Origin: Photobacterium sanctipauli
Lineage (GTDB): Bacteria; Pseudomonadota; Gammaproteobacteria; Enterobacterales; Vibrionaceae
NCBI RefSeq assembly: GCF_003026495.1
Contig: NZ_PYMA01000019.1
Span: 40,370-104,369, forward strand
Length of the DNA stretch: 64,000 nt
Reading direction: 5' to 3'
Shown: piece by piece, positions 23,562 to 33,390 of the stretch
Numbering within the stretch: the first letter of the stretch is position 1
Layout: each line of letters starts with the position of its first letter
Made by a program: the position numbers and the translations under genes
Notes under the pieces: model-generated
Databases searched by the model: none
What the model was told of the DNA's origin: nothing
What the model saw: only the letters and a program-made list of their open reading frames with translations

Positions 23562-26015
23562 CTAGCCTTTAATTGGCAGCAACAGTTCGTGCAGCATCGA
23601 GCGGATGATCAGCACCACGAGTAACAAGGATAGCAACGGCACCACCAGCCACATCATAGGGTGCAAGCTAACAGGTAACTCAAAGCCCCATTTCACCAGC
23701 GCCGCCACAACAGCCTCGGCACCCAATGCGGCCATGCCGCCCGCTATCATGGCCATGATGCCGTATTCGCCCCATACCGTAGCGGATATCCGCTTCTTGC
23801 TCGCCCCCAAAGTACGGTAGAGCTTAATCTCCTGTTTGCGCTGTACCATGCTCAAGCGAAGCAAGGTCATCACCAAAAGCAATCCGCTGGCCACGCCCAG
23901 TGCTGCCAGCACCGATAGCGACAACGACATCTGCTGCATGATCCCCTGAATACGGGTCGCCATCGTGCGCAAATCCAATAGGCTCACGGTTGGGAAATCC
24001 CTACCCAGCTGGTTGATAATGTCGCTTTGATCCGCCTCGATACGGTAGCTAACCAACCAAGTTGCTGGCAGCGCAGCCATCACATCTGGGGTGAAGATGA
24101 AATAGAAGTTCGGACGCATATTGCGCCATTCCACTTGGCGGAGGCTGGTAACGGTGGCACTGAATGGCTGGCTATTGACCATAAAGTCCAGCTTGTCACC
24201 CAACTCCAGCCCCAAGCGCTCGGCAATCCCGGACTCTACCGAGACCCCTGCCTCGCCTCCCCACTCACCATCAAGCAAGGTATTGTGGACAGGCATTTGC
24301 TCGCGCCAGGTAAAGTTAAGCTCGCGCCGCAGCGACTCGTCGCGCTCTTCCCGATCTTTCACATTCGCCAGTAAGTCCTCATCATTAATATGGGTCAAAC
24401 GACCGCGTATCACCGGGTAAGCGTCCGACCGCTCGACCTCTAGGCTGTCCAGGGTCGATAAGTAACCCGCCTGCTGCTCCGGCGCGATATTCAGTGCAAA
24501 CACATTGGGCGCATCGGCAGGCAAGGTCTGCTGCCAATCAGACAACAAATCACTGCGTAATACCCAGATAACCGACAACAGCATCAGGGAGCTGGTCAGG
24601 GCGGCCAGCTGAGCACCGGTTGCCGTCGGGCTGCGGCTGATCCGGCTCAATGCCAGCGTCATCGCCGCGCGCCACTTGCCGCGTTTTAACAACGCGACCA
24701 CGCCTATCCCCAACCCAGCCAGCAATAGCATCAATACCGCCAAGCCAGCCAAGGTAAGCCACATCAAGCTGTTATCACCAAACCACAACAACGCGGCCAC
24801 CACGGGTAAAGCCAGTAACCAATAGCTTTTACGCTTCACCGGCCATTCCGTCTGGGGCTGGATCACCGAGATGGCCGGCGCATCGACCAAGCGCAGCAAA
24901 GAAATGCCCATCCCCGGTATTGCCACCAGCAAGGCGACGAGCACACTGACCAGCAGCGGTGTGAACCCCATCTCAGGCAATGGTTGGGGAAGCACATCGG
25001 TCAACGGCAATCGCAGCAGGTACTCCAGCAAATAACCCAACCCCGCCCCGGTAACCGCGGCGATAACAAAAAGCATGGTGAGCTGGCGGGCCAGCCACTG
25101 CCAAAGCCACTTCTTGCTCGCCCCCAAGCTCTTCATCATGGCAACAGTTTCAACCCGCGTCGACGCATAGTGCATGCAGGTCAGCACCAGGGTTGCCGCT
25201 GCCATCAGGATCACCAAAATCAAGGTCAGCGATAAGTATTGGCGTGCCTTTTCAATCACATCACCAGTTCGCCCCTGCGATGTTTCACTCAGCCAGCGCT
25301 CTCCCGCATCCAGCGAAACCGACTCTTGCAGCGCCTTCAGCTGGCTGTCGGCACCATTGAAATAAGCCCGATATTGAACTCGGCTACCAGGCTGGATCGC
25401 ACCGGTACTGTCGAGATCATCGGCATGGATTAGCACTGCCGGCATTTGGCTAAATGGGTTAAACGATAGCTCAGGCTCCTGTACTATCTTGCCGCTCACC
25501 ACAAGCTCGGCATCACCGATAGCCAAAACGTCGCCAGCTTGGACTTGGAGCAAATCGAACAACCGCTCGGCCAACCAAAGCTCCCCAGGGGAAACCTGAT
25601 GAACTAAGCCGGAAGGGCTCTCCAACACCAACTCACCACGCATCGGGAATACACTCTCGACACTTTTCACGCTGACCAGCTGCATGGCCTTCTCGCTAAA
25701 TGCCATGGTGCCGAAGCGGGTTTGCTGCGAAATGGTGAGATCAAGCGCCTTAGCCTGCTCAAGCAGATCAGGCGCCACCGGGTTTGCCGAGCGGAACACC
25801 AAGTCGGCGGCAATCATGGATCGCCCCTGATCAACCATGATCTTCTCAACCCGCACCACCAAGGCCGATAGCGCGAAGACACAAGCAATGATCAAGGTTA
25901 GCGCCACGGCAACCGGCCATAACTGGCCTTGCCACAACTCGCGCCAACTCCATTTCAGCATCAGTTGCTTGTTTTGGGGTTTTACCATCGGTCGGGTTTC
26001 ACTCATCTCTGTCAT
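23562..26015 (-). CDS. ybbP: ABC transporter permease YbbP
   Basis: An 817-residue FtsX-type (MacB-like) permease with ten or so membrane helices: one near residues 35-55, a large periplasmic domain, three helix bundles (about 255-360, 390-445, 475-495) and a final FtsX core (from about 690). From memory it is slightly longer than E. coli YbbP (about 804). It overlaps the ATPase gene by 4 bp. YbbAP, with TesA, is thought to extract or process membrane-associated substrates; the physiological role is not settled. Confidence 0.9.
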   Translation of the reverse strand: MTEMSETRPMVKPQNKQLMLKWSWRELWQGQLWPVAVALTLIIACVFALSALVVRVEKIMVDQGRSMIAADLVFRSANPVAPDLLEQAKALDLTISQQTRFGTMAFSEKAMQLVSVKSVESVFPMRGELVLESPSGLVHQVSPGELWLAERLFDLLQVQAGDVLAIGDAELVVSGKIVQEPELSFNPFSQMPAVLIHADDLDSTGAIQPGSRVQYRAYFNGADSQLKALQESVSLDAGERWLSETSQGRTGDVIEKARQYLSLTLILVILMAAATLVLTCMHYASTRVETVAMMKSLGASKKWLWQWLARQLTMLFVIAAVTGAGLGYLLEYLLRLPLTDVLPQPLPEMGFTPLLVSVLVALLVAIPGMGISLLRLVDAPAISVIQPQTEWPVKRKSYWLLALPVVAALLWFGDNSLMWLTLAGLAVLMLLLAGLGIGVVALLKRGKWRAAMTLALSRISRSPTATGAQLAALTSSLMLLSVIWVLRSDLLSDWQQTLPADAPNVFALNIAPEQQAGYLSTLDSLEVERSDAYPVIRGRLTHINDEDLLANVKDREERDESLRRELNFTWREQMPVHNTLLDGEWGGEAGVSVESGIAERLGLELGDKLDFMVNSQPFSATVTSLRQVEWRNMRPNFYFIFTPDVMAALPATWLVSYRIEADQSDIINQLGRDFPTVSLLDLRTMATRIQGIMQQMSLSLSVLAALGVASGLLLVMTLLRLSMVQRKQEIKLYRTLGASKKRISATVWGEYGIMAMIAGGMAALGAEAVVAALVKWGFELPVSLHPMMWLVVPLLSLLLVVLIIRSMLHELLLPIKG

Positions 26016-26686
26016 GCTGCCACCATACTCCCGCCTTCAATGGCCAAGGTGCGATCGCAACGCTGAGCCAAATTCGGATCATGGGTCACCAACACCATGG
26101 TCGTGCCGTGATCGCGGTTCAAGGCGAACAGCAGCTCGATCACATTCGCCGCCGTGTGTTGGTCAAGGTTGCCAGTCGGCTCATCGGCAAACAACACTTG
26201 CGGTCGGGTCATGAATGCCCTCGCCAGGGCGACCCGCTGTTGCTCACCACCTGATAGCTGAGAAGGCAGGTGGGTTTCGCGCCCGGAAAGGCCGACTTTC
26301 TCCAACAGCTCCCGAGCCCTTGCCTCATCGGCATCCTCTTCATTGATGATGGCGGGAAGCATGACGTTTTCGAGGGCGGTTAGCGATGGGATAAGTAAAA
26401 AGCTCTGGAATACAAAACCAATCGATTCACTGCGTAGCGCTGCCCGGGCTTCATCATCCATATCAGCCAGCGAGCGCCCCAGCAATTCGATTTTGCCTTG
26501 AGTCGGGACATCCAATCCGGCAAGCAGAGTCATCAAGGTTGACTTACCGGCACCAGACACCCCAACCAATGCAATCACCTCTCCCTGCTCGACCTCGAGG
26601 GAAACATCCTGCAAAATAGTGAGCGACGACGAGGCTGTCGTCACCTGTTTGGATACCGATACAGCTTTAATCACGGATGTAGACAT
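26012..26686 (-). CDS. ybbA: ABC transporter ATP-binding protein YbbA
   Basis: A 224-residue LolD/MacB-type ATPase. Walker A is GVSGAGKST, the signature is LSGGEQQRVALARA, Walker B is VLFADEPTGNLD and the switch His follows in VTHD. The start at 26686 has AAAGGA upstream and gives MSTSVIKAVS; the frame remains open to 26737. It is divergent from tesA, and the two start codons share bases (CATGATG at 26684-26690). Confidence 0.92.
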   Translation of the reverse strand: MSTSVIKAVSVSKQVTTASSSLTILQDVSLEVEQGEVIALVGVSGAGKSTLMTLLAGLDVPTQGKIELLGRSLADMDDEARAALRSESIGFVFQSFLLIPSLTALENVMLPAIINEEDADEARARELLEKVGLSGRETHLPSQLSGGEQQRVALARAFMTRPQVLFADEPTGNLDQHTAANVIELLFALNRDHGTTMVLVTHDPNLAQRCDRTLAIEGGSMVAA

Positions 26687-27284
26687 GATGCGATTCCTTT
26701 CAGTTTTACTCTTAGTTTTGTTTTCGCAGCAAGGCATTGCCGCGACACTATTAGTACTGGGCGATAGTTTAAGTGCTGGCTACCAAATGCCAGCAGAGAA
26801 AAGTTGGCCTAGTCTCTTGGGCCCGGAAATAGAGAAAAATGGCCACGAAATCACGGTGATCAACGCCAGCATTTCCGGCGATACCACCGGAAATGGCCTT
26901 GCCCGCTTACCCGCGCTGCTCAAAAGCCACAGCCCCGATTTCGTCCTGATTGAGCTTGGGGCAAACGATGGGTTGCGCGGGTTCGCTCCTACAACTATAC
27001 GCAACAATCTTACCCAGATGATCACCCAAATTGAAACTGCGGGTGCCATTCCCCTGCTAATGCAAATCTATGTGCCGCCCAACTACGGTAAACGCTATAG
27101 CGAATATTTTGCCAACCTCTATCAAGATATAAGCAAAGAATATGAAATTCCATTGCTACCCTTCTTCCTTGAGCACATTATCTTAAAACCAGAGTGGATG
27201 ATGGAAGACGGGCTTCACCCTAAAGCAGACGCACAACCATGGATAGCAGGCTATATGGCTGAGCAAATCTCGCCACATCTTTAG
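26685..27284 (+). CDS. tesA: Multifunctional acyl-CoA thioesterase I / arylesterase TesA
   Basis: A periplasmic SGNH/GDSL hydrolase (199-200 residues). The start is 26685 or 26688 and the signal peptide is RFLSVLLLVLFSQQGIAA. Block I is LGDSLSAGYQMP with the nucleophile Ser. The Asn of GANDG and the Asp-His pair of DGLHP (near the C-terminus) complete the active site. An upstream in-frame ATG at 26619 lies within ybbA and would destroy the signal peptide. It is followed by ybbO. Confidence 0.93.
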   Translation: MMRFLSVLLLVLFSQQGIAATLLVLGDSLSAGYQMPAEKSWPSLLGPEIEKNGHEITVINASISGDTTGNGLARLPALLKSHSPDFVLIELGANDGLRGFAPTTIRNNLTQMITQIETAGAIPLLMQIYVPPNYGKRYSEYFANLYQDISKEYEIPLLPFFLEHIILKPEWMMEDGLHPKADAQPWIAGYMAEQISPHL

Positions 27285-27320
27285 TCGCCATGTTAAAAAG
27301 AACGGTTACAAGGAAACTCA

Positions 27321-28142
27321 ATGAATATTTTAATCACCGGGTGTAGCAGTGGCATTGGCTACTATTGTGCCCACGCGCTTCATACCGCGGGGCACACCGT
27401 TGTTGCCAGCTGCCGCAAAGCCAGCGATGTTATGCGCCTCAAAGCCGAGGGGTTACACTGTGTCCAACTCGATATGGATGATGAGAATTCTATCGAGCAA
27501 GGGCTTGAAGCCACATTGAAGCTGACGGGTGGGAAACTGGATCTGCTGTTCAACAACGCGGCCTACGGCCAGCCCGGCGCCCTGGAAGACTTACCAACAG
27601 AAGCGCTGCGCAAGCAATTCGAAACCAACCTGTTTGGCTGGCACCACCTGACACGCGCCGTGATCCCGGTAATGTTGGAAAATGGTGGCGGTAAAATCAT
27701 CCAGAACAGCTCGGTGCTCGGGCTCGTCGCCATGAAATACCGCGGGGCCTACAATGCCAGTAAGTTTGCCCTCGAGGGGTACACCGATACCTTGCGGCTC
27801 GAGCTGGAAGATACCCCGATCCATGTCAGCCTTATTGAACCGGGCCCTATCGAAAGCCAGTTCCGAGCCAATGCCAAGGCGATGTTCGAGCAATATATCG
27901 ACATAGACAGCTCCCGCCATCAGCCTAACTACCGAAACATCCTCAGCCGGCTTGGCAAAACCTCTGCCACCAGCAAGTTTACCCTTGGGCCGGAATCGGT
28001 AATGGCACGGGTTGAGGCCATCATCAATGCGGCCACCCCAAAACCACGTTACTACGTTACCCAGCCGACCTACATCGTTGGTTTCCTACGCCGTATCTTG
28101 CCCAGCCAATGGCTGGATAAGCTGCTTGGTAAAAGCGACTGA
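27321..28142 (+). CDS. ybbO: SDR family oxidoreductase YbbO
   Basis: A 273-residue classical short-chain dehydrogenase. The cofactor motif TGCSSGIG is at residues 6-13, NNAAYG near 88, the catalytic Ser in NSSVLG and Tyr/Lys in YNASK (near 152-156). E. coli YbbO was reported as an NADP-dependent aldehyde reductase. It lies 36 bp after tesA, with AAGGAA at the start, in the same order as in E. coli. Confidence 0.9.
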   Translation: MNILITGCSSGIGYYCAHALHTAGHTVVASCRKASDVMRLKAEGLHCVQLDMDDENSIEQGLEATLKLTGGKLDLLFNNAAYGQPGALEDLPTEALRKQFETNLFGWHHLTRAVIPVMLENGGGKIIQNSSVLGLVAMKYRGAYNASKFALEGYTDTLRLELEDTPIHVSLIEPGPIESQFRANAKAMFEQYIDIDSSRHQPNYRNILSRLGKTSATSKFTLGPESVMARVEAIINAATPKPRYYVTQPTYIVGFLRRILPSQWLDKLLGKSD

Positions 28143-28165
28143 TCATAATTAACGACATTCACAAC

Positions 28166-28191
28166 AAAAGCCGCCAAAGTGCGGCTTTTTT
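28166..28191 (+). terminator. Intrinsic terminator after ybbO
   Basis: AAAAGCCGC-CAAAGT-GCGGCTTTT followed by further T. It ends the tesA-ybbO unit. Confidence 0.9.
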
Positions 28192-28449
28192 GCCATTTAT
28201 GCATTGAATACTTTTTCGCCGAACCGTGACTCTTCAAGATCAAAAATGCACCACATCCCCACATTAGGCGGTTATAAATAGCCGTTTGGTGCCGCCGAGT
28301 GAGAAATCACTCGAAAAAAACAAGAAACGTCATATTTGTGTCACATAAAAGCGTTAACCTACTCATGTAAGTTGAAAGAGTGCCCTACATCCTTGCACCT
28401 TACGCCCTGATAAAAACCAAAGACTTGCTCATCCTATCAAGGTGTAGTT
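28192..28449. other. Intergenic region upstream of a tiny ORF
   Basis: 258 bp with no gene of normal size. A 7-bp hairpin CGAGTGA-GAAA-TCACTCG is followed by seven A at about 28296-28320. The promoter of the small ORF at 28450 is expected here. Confidence 0.4.
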
Positions 28450-28518
28450 ATGACATTGCGCCAAATTAATATTTTATGTGTCTGCGTGACACTGGCTCTG
28501 CTGCTAACGTTCCAATAA
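28450..28518 (+). CDS. Candidate 22-residue membrane peptide
   Basis: ATG at 28450 is preceded by AAGGTG with 5-bp spacing and opens a frame of 22 codons. After a short polar start, MTLRQIN, the rest is one hydrophobic segment (ILCVCVTLALLLTF) with two cysteines. The stop codon TAA forms the base of a strong intrinsic terminator (28517-28554). A strong ribosome site, membrane-like composition and a dedicated terminator suggest a real small gene. No family is recognised; a leader-peptide role is excluded by the terminator and the opposing gene downstream. Confidence 0.5.
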   Translation: MTLRQINILCVCVTLALLLTFQ

Positions 28519-28554
28519 AAAGGAGAACGGTGATCCAATACCGTTCTCCTTTTT
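28517..28554. terminator. Strong bidirectional terminator
   Basis: A 15-bp perfect stem, AAAAAGGAGAACGGT with ACCGTTCTCCTTTTT, loop GATCCAAT. It serves the small ORF on the plus strand and probably the chemoreceptor gene on the minus strand. Confidence 0.9.
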
Positions 28555-28587
28555 GTTATCTCAGCCAGTTTTGTATGGATTTACCTT

Positions 28588-30474
28588 CTAAATCTTAAAC
28601 TTATTCACTTCGTGGTTAAGCTGCCCTGCAATCTCATTCAACGCCTGCGAGCCTTGGTGGGCATGGTCGGCCTTTTCTGACAGCTTTTCTGCAACCCCGT
28701 TGATGGCTTGGGTATTACGGCTAATGTCCACCGCCACCGCCCGCTGCTCTTCCGAGGCACAGGATATTTGCGTCACCATATCGGAGATTTGCTGAATAGA
28801 GGCGGTGATCTGCTCTAGCGCCTTGGCCGCGTTATCGGTCTCTGCCATGCTGCCCTCCGCCAGCAGCTGGCTCTTTTGCATAGTAGATACCGCTGTCGCT
28901 GTATTGGCTTGCAGCCGGGTGATCATCGATTGGATCTCTTCCGTTGATTGCTGGGTGCGCTGGGATAGCACCCTCACCTCGTCCGCCACCACCGCAAACC
29001 CGCGACCCTGGGCGCCGGCGCGAGCGGCTTCTATCGCGGCATTCAGCGCCAGCAGGTTAGTTTGCTCGGCTATCGACTGAATGGTCACCAGAATCGTGTT
29101 AATCCCCTTGGCATTGTTTGCCAATTCATTAATCACCTGCTCTGCCTGCTGAATATTGTCCGACAAGTTGGTAATCGATGATTGGTTACGCGACAGCACC
29201 TCCTGGACTTCCTCATTACAGCTTTGGTAAGAGGCTGTCGCCGTCCCCGCCGTCTTTTCCGACAACAGCGCCACTTCGTCGGAGGCCACTGACATTTGCC
29301 GTATCGCCGTTGCAATTTGCGTGATTTCATCAAATTGCACCGTCAAGGCGGTATGGTTTTCTTCGACATCCTCAAGGTTGGTTTGGGCCCGCTGGCTTAG
29401 GGCGCTGGACGTATTGGCAATCCCCGTCATTGAGCGGTGCAGCTTGTCGATCAAGCGGTTAACGTTTTGGCTCACCTGGCCGATTTCATTGTCTTCCCGG
29501 CAATCCAAGCGACGAGTCAGATCACCACTGCCCTGCGATAAGTCATAAATGGCCGACGACAAGATACTCAACGGGGCTAACGCACGATTGATAAAAACAG
29601 TGATCAAGCCAATCACCACCACCAGCTGGATCAAACTCCCCATTAGCGCACTGGCTTGTGACTCTTCGACATCCTTAAAGGCAATACTCTTGTCAAACAT
29701 CACCACCAGCAGCCAGTTGGTCGACGGCAACCGTTTCACCTTCACCAAATAATCAATGCCATTGATAGCCAGTTCCACCATGTTTGCTTGCTGGCTCAAT
29801 GACAACAGGCGCGATGGCGTTAGCTCGGGGTTAATATCGGTGCCGGGTTTCAGAGTCATACCGGGTGTTGGATGGGCGATGATTTTGCCATCGGTTCCCA
29901 GCAGCATGGTCGACATCCCAAGCTCACTACCGCTCGTGGCAAGAATTTCATCAACCAGCGCACTGATGGAAACATCGGCTCCCACCACTCCTTGATTGTG
30001 GCGGCGCTCAAAATCGGTCGAAATGGTGGTGACCAGCTGCCCGCTAGCGGCATCGATGTACGGCGGGGTATAGATGATACCGTCGCGCTCCGTGGCCAGC
30101 TGATACCACTCTCGAGTTCGCGGATCGAAATCATCCGGTAACTCAACGGGGATACTGGTGAGCAACTCCCCTTGACGGGTTCCCGCATACAACAAGTCGA
30201 ACTGCCCGGCCTGCATGGCTAATAACAAGCTATTGATCGGCTTTTCTTGGTGATCAAAGCCGCTAATCGCGGCCTGTAGCGATGCTGATTTATTATCGAA
30301 CCATTGCGAAATCGTCGTTGAAGACGAAAGGAAAACATACTCGGCCAATTGCTGGGTAGATCGCTCAGCATCTTGGGTTTGCCTTGAACTCGTTAGCATG
30401 ATCTGAATCGCCGAAACCGACAAAATAGTCACCGCGAATATCAGGCAGATTTTGTTTTTGATTGATAGGGTCAC
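28588..30474 (-). CDS. Methyl-accepting chemotaxis protein, dCache type (1)
   Basis: A 628-residue transmembrane chemoreceptor with TM1 at about 8-27, a periplasmic double Cache domain, TM2 at about 278-297, HAMP at 298-352 and a signalling domain with the hairpin tip QTNLLALNAAIEAARAG. The Cache domain carries DPRTREWY (R121, W123, Y124) and D167 in GVVGADVS. This matches the residue pattern I recall for amino-acid-binding dCache (dCache_1AA). The start codon is GTG at 30474. It is the second of two adjacent receptors on this strand. Confidence 0.92.
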   Translation of the reverse strand: MTLSIKNKICLIFAVTILSVSAIQIMLTSSRQTQDAERSTQQLAEYVFLSSSTTISQWFDNKSASLQAAISGFDHQEKPINSLLLAMQAGQFDLLYAGTRQGELLTSIPVELPDDFDPRTREWYQLATERDGIIYTPPYIDAASGQLVTTISTDFERRHNQGVVGADVSISALVDEILATSGSELGMSTMLLGTDGKIIAHPTPGMTLKPGTDINPELTPSRLLSLSQQANMVELAINGIDYLVKVKRLPSTNWLLVVMFDKSIAFKDVEESQASALMGSLIQLVVVIGLITVFINRALAPLSILSSAIYDLSQGSGDLTRRLDCREDNEIGQVSQNVNRLIDKLHRSMTGIANTSSALSQRAQTNLEDVEENHTALTVQFDEITQIATAIRQMSVASDEVALLSEKTAGTATASYQSCNEEVQEVLSRNQSSITNLSDNIQQAEQVINELANNAKGINTILVTIQSIAEQTNLLALNAAIEAARAGAQGRGFAVVADEVRVLSQRTQQSTEEIQSMITRLQANTATAVSTMQKSQLLAEGSMAETDNAAKALEQITASIQQISDMVTQISCASEEQRAVAVDISRNTQAINGVAEKLSEKADHAHQGSQALNEIAGQLNHEVNKFKI

Positions 30475-30573
30475 TTACCACTTCCCACAGCATGAAAATG
30501 ATTGAAATCGCTGCCGTCACCGTTGGCTGGAACGACAGTAAGGTAATAATGGTTTTCGCTATATTTTTTATAT

Positions 30574-32055
30574 TTATTGGGTTTTGAGATCGAAGCCCGT
30601 CAGGGAAGACTGCAATGCTTCGACCTGTTGGTTTACCGTGGCTTCGGCAACTTCCAGCTCAGCCACATTCTCTGCCGCCATCGAGACCATATTGTTCAGC
30701 TCAAGCACGCTTTGGCCGATGCTTTCGGTTACATCGCTTTGCTGAGATGAAACCTCCGCCACCTCATGGTTCATTTCTTCAAGGGTATCCATTTTGGCTA
30801 GGCAAGTTTCAAGCGCCTGCCGCACCTGCTGGTATTCGCTGATCGCGTTTTCACTGGCAATGATGTTTTTATCCATTCGCTCAGTCGTTTCATCAACGTT
30901 GTTTTGCAATGCCTGCACCAAGTCATGGATTTCGGTTACGGAAGATTGGGTCTTCATCGCAAGCGAGCGTACCTCATCAGCCACCACCGCAAAGCCACGT
31001 CCGAACTCACCAGCCCGTGCAGCCTCGATAGCGGCATTCAGTGCCAACAAGTTAGTTTGATCTGCAATTTCTGAAATCATCTTGCTGATCTGGGAGATCG
31101 CATCCGTATTCCCCCTCAAAGAAGCAATGGTCTCATTGGAGTTAGTGAGCTCGCAGCCAATATCATGCAGATAAGATTCGGCCTTTTCCGAGTGGCCACT
31201 GCAAATGGAGAGTTGCTGGTGCATATCACTGGATATTGCCGAAGTCTGGGTGCACTTCTGGGCAATTTCTGCCGCCGAAGCACTCAATTCGGTAACAGAT
31301 GATGAGAGCAATTCGGCCTGGGCTTGCTCGGTATGGTTGCGTTCAATCACGCTACCAATAACGCGAGATAGCGTTCTGTTTTGCTCGGCCACGGCAGTTC
31401 CGGCTTGCTGCACGTTCACCAGCGCCCCCCTAACATGGCCTGTAAATCGGTTCAGGATAGACGAGAACAGCCCTACTTCGTCATTCCTTTGGTACCGGAA
31501 CTGGTAGCTGAGCTGACCATTGGCCACCGTTTCCATACCTTGCTGCATTTCAGACAGCGGCTTGGATATCAGTGCACGAACGGTTACCAGCAGCATCAAT
31601 ACAATCAACAAAATAAACGCCGCAACCAGATACAATTGGGAATAGAAGCTATTTTTCACCGCGCTATCGACCAGAAACTCGTTGAAGGTCACCTTGAAGC
31701 GCCCCACCAGCATCTCGCGGTAAAACACCTCAATCGGCGTTGCCTGATCATTTGGGTTACCCAAACTCAAGACCGGATTGTTCAGGTTATCTTCAATGTA
31801 TAGCCCTTCGATATAACTCGACTCCATGGTCAACTGAGCAATCGCATCAATCTGGGGGTTATCAAGATTGTAAAGCGGTGCTGCCAGCATAATTGCCAAC
31901 CCGTCCAATCGCTCTTGATGAATATCCAAACTATCGGCTGATGCTGAGTCCCGAACCATCATCAAGTTAATCGACGTCACCAAGACACCTGCAACCAAAA
32001 ATAGTAGGCATGCTGTTACAACCAATTTCTTAGTAATACTATTGAACAAGCGCAT
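30574..32055 (-). CDS. Methyl-accepting chemotaxis protein with short sensor domain (2)
   Basis: A 493-residue receptor: TM1 at 11-33, a short periplasmic domain of only about 107 residues, TM2 at 141-162, HAMP at about 160-215 and a signalling domain with QTNLLALNAAIEAARAG. The small sensor contains LAAPLYNLDNPQIDAIAQL and resembles the compact four-helix or sCache-like modules. The ligand is unknown. It is divergent from an orphan periplasmic binding protein, which could be a co-receptor (inference). Confidence 0.9.
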   Translation of the reverse strand: MRLFNSITKKLVVTACLLFLVAGVLVTSINLMMVRDSASADSLDIHQERLDGLAIMLAAPLYNLDNPQIDAIAQLTMESSYIEGLYIEDNLNNPVLSLGNPNDQATPIEVFYREMLVGRFKVTFNEFLVDSAVKNSFYSQLYLVAAFILLIVLMLLVTVRALISKPLSEMQQGMETVANGQLSYQFRYQRNDEVGLFSSILNRFTGHVRGALVNVQQAGTAVAEQNRTLSRVIGSVIERNHTEQAQAELLSSSVTELSASAAEIAQKCTQTSAISSDMHQQLSICSGHSEKAESYLHDIGCELTNSNETIASLRGNTDAISQISKMISEIADQTNLLALNAAIEAARAGEFGRGFAVVADEVRSLAMKTQSSVTEIHDLVQALQNNVDETTERMDKNIIASENAISEYQQVRQALETCLAKMDTLEEMNHEVAEVSSQQSDVTESIGQSVLELNNMVSMAAENVAELEVAEATVNQQVEALQSSLTGFDLKTQ

Positions 32056-32494
32056 TCTTCATTGCATTCCTTTCAACCACCGCACAAAAATGCCGAGTGA
32101 CCTCGCACCAGCACCCAAAATCTTTACCCAAGTAGCTGAAAATCTCCGCTATTTAGGTACGGGGCATTAAGGAATAGCCTCAGGCTGAATACCAATGAAA
32201 GTGGCTTTAATTTTTTCATTTCCTCCTGATTTATCTGACTCAAAGCAATTTATGTTTTTTTATCTCCAGCCAAAAATATAAACGCCAAGCAAAAAATCAC
32301 TGACAACACCCATAAGTAACTGTTATTAAAACAACAAATAAAAATAATCTTGTTTTCAGTAAAATTGATTCGTTCTCCCTGTCCTTAACCTCACTCCTTA
32401 CTTAAATTTGGTGCCGCTGTTGCCTCCCGTCGACTGGCTGTCAGCACATCATTTTCAGGTCGAGTTGAACAAACCAAATTCATAAGGACAACCC
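32056..32494. other. Divergent intergenic region, chemoreceptor / binding protein
   Basis: 439 bp, AT-rich, with no gene. It must carry the promoters of both flanking genes. I see no clear operator. Confidence 0.5.
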
Positions 32495-33349
32495 ATGAAA
32501 CCACTATCAAAGCTGCTATTGGCTATTGGCCTATTTTCAGCCAGCACGGTACACGCTGCGACTGAAGTCAAAACTATGTTTGGCGGGGTCGATTTATGGC
32601 AAGACACGCTACTGCGTTCGGCACTTGATGCATCGGGAAAAGACTATACCGTATCGAAACTCGACAACAGTGGCTTGGGCGAACGTGCTGTCCGTGCGCT
32701 TGAAGCAGGCCAAAGTGATGTGATTTGGACAATGACATCGCCTGAAATGGAAGAGCGCTTGATCCCTATTCGTATTCCGCTATTCAAGGGGCTACTGGGC
32801 AACAGGCTGCCAATCATTAAAAAAGCCGATCAAGGCAAGTTTGCCTCACTAGACGAGAACCAATTCCGCCAGCTAAAAGTAGGCCAAGTGGAATCATGGC
32901 CGGATGCCAAGATACTGGCAAACGACGGGCTGCCTGTTGTCACGAGCATAGAGTACGCCCTACTCTACGGCATGCTAAATGCACAGCGATTCGATTACTT
33001 CACGTTAGGCGCAGCCGAAATCGAGGGCGAATTTAATCGTCTAGGCCCTGACGGCCAAATGATCGATAACAATATTCTGATCCAATACCATTCACCAGCT
33101 TATTTCTTTGTCAGCCCAACCAAGCCAGAGCTAGCTGCCGATATCACCGCGGGTCTTGAGAAGCTTGTCGCCAACGGTCAATTCGACGAGATGTTCTATA
33201 ACCTCTCTATTTTCAAAGATCTACACCAGCGCCTGAAACTGGACAAGCGCACTGTGTTCTATATCAACAACAATAGCCTAACGGCGGAAACACCGTGTCA
33301 GCGCCCTGAACTGTGGGACTCTCTCTTCGCCACACAGTGTAACCAGTAA
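32495..33349 (+). CDS. Orphan periplasmic solute-binding protein (PBP2 fold)
   Basis: A 284-residue secreted protein with a signal peptide cleaved near VHA-ATEVK. The mature part resembles amino-acid-type binding proteins (SBP_bac_3/PBP2), for example LLRSALDASGKDYTV near residue 40 and the AYFFVSPTKPEL segment near 205. Two Cys near the C-terminus (TPCQRPEL... ATQCNQ) could form a disulfide. No permease or ATPase gene is next to it. It is followed 80 bp later by an EAL-domain gene, so it may feed signals to a receptor or to c-di-GMP turnover. Function unproven. Confidence 0.8.
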   Translation: MKPLSKLLLAIGLFSASTVHAATEVKTMFGGVDLWQDTLLRSALDASGKDYTVSKLDNSGLGERAVRALEAGQSDVIWTMTSPEMEERLIPIRIPLFKGLLGNRLPIIKKADQGKFASLDENQFRQLKVGQVESWPDAKILANDGLPVVTSIEYALLYGMLNAQRFDYFTLGAAEIEGEFNRLGPDGQMIDNNILIQYHSPAYFFVSPTKPELAADITAGLEKLVANGQFDEMFYNLSIFKDLHQRLKLDKRTVFYINNNSLTAETPCQRPELWDSLFATQCNQ

Positions 33350-33390
33350 TTACCCAAGGCTCAGCGCCCAAAGCGCCATGTATTTTATCC

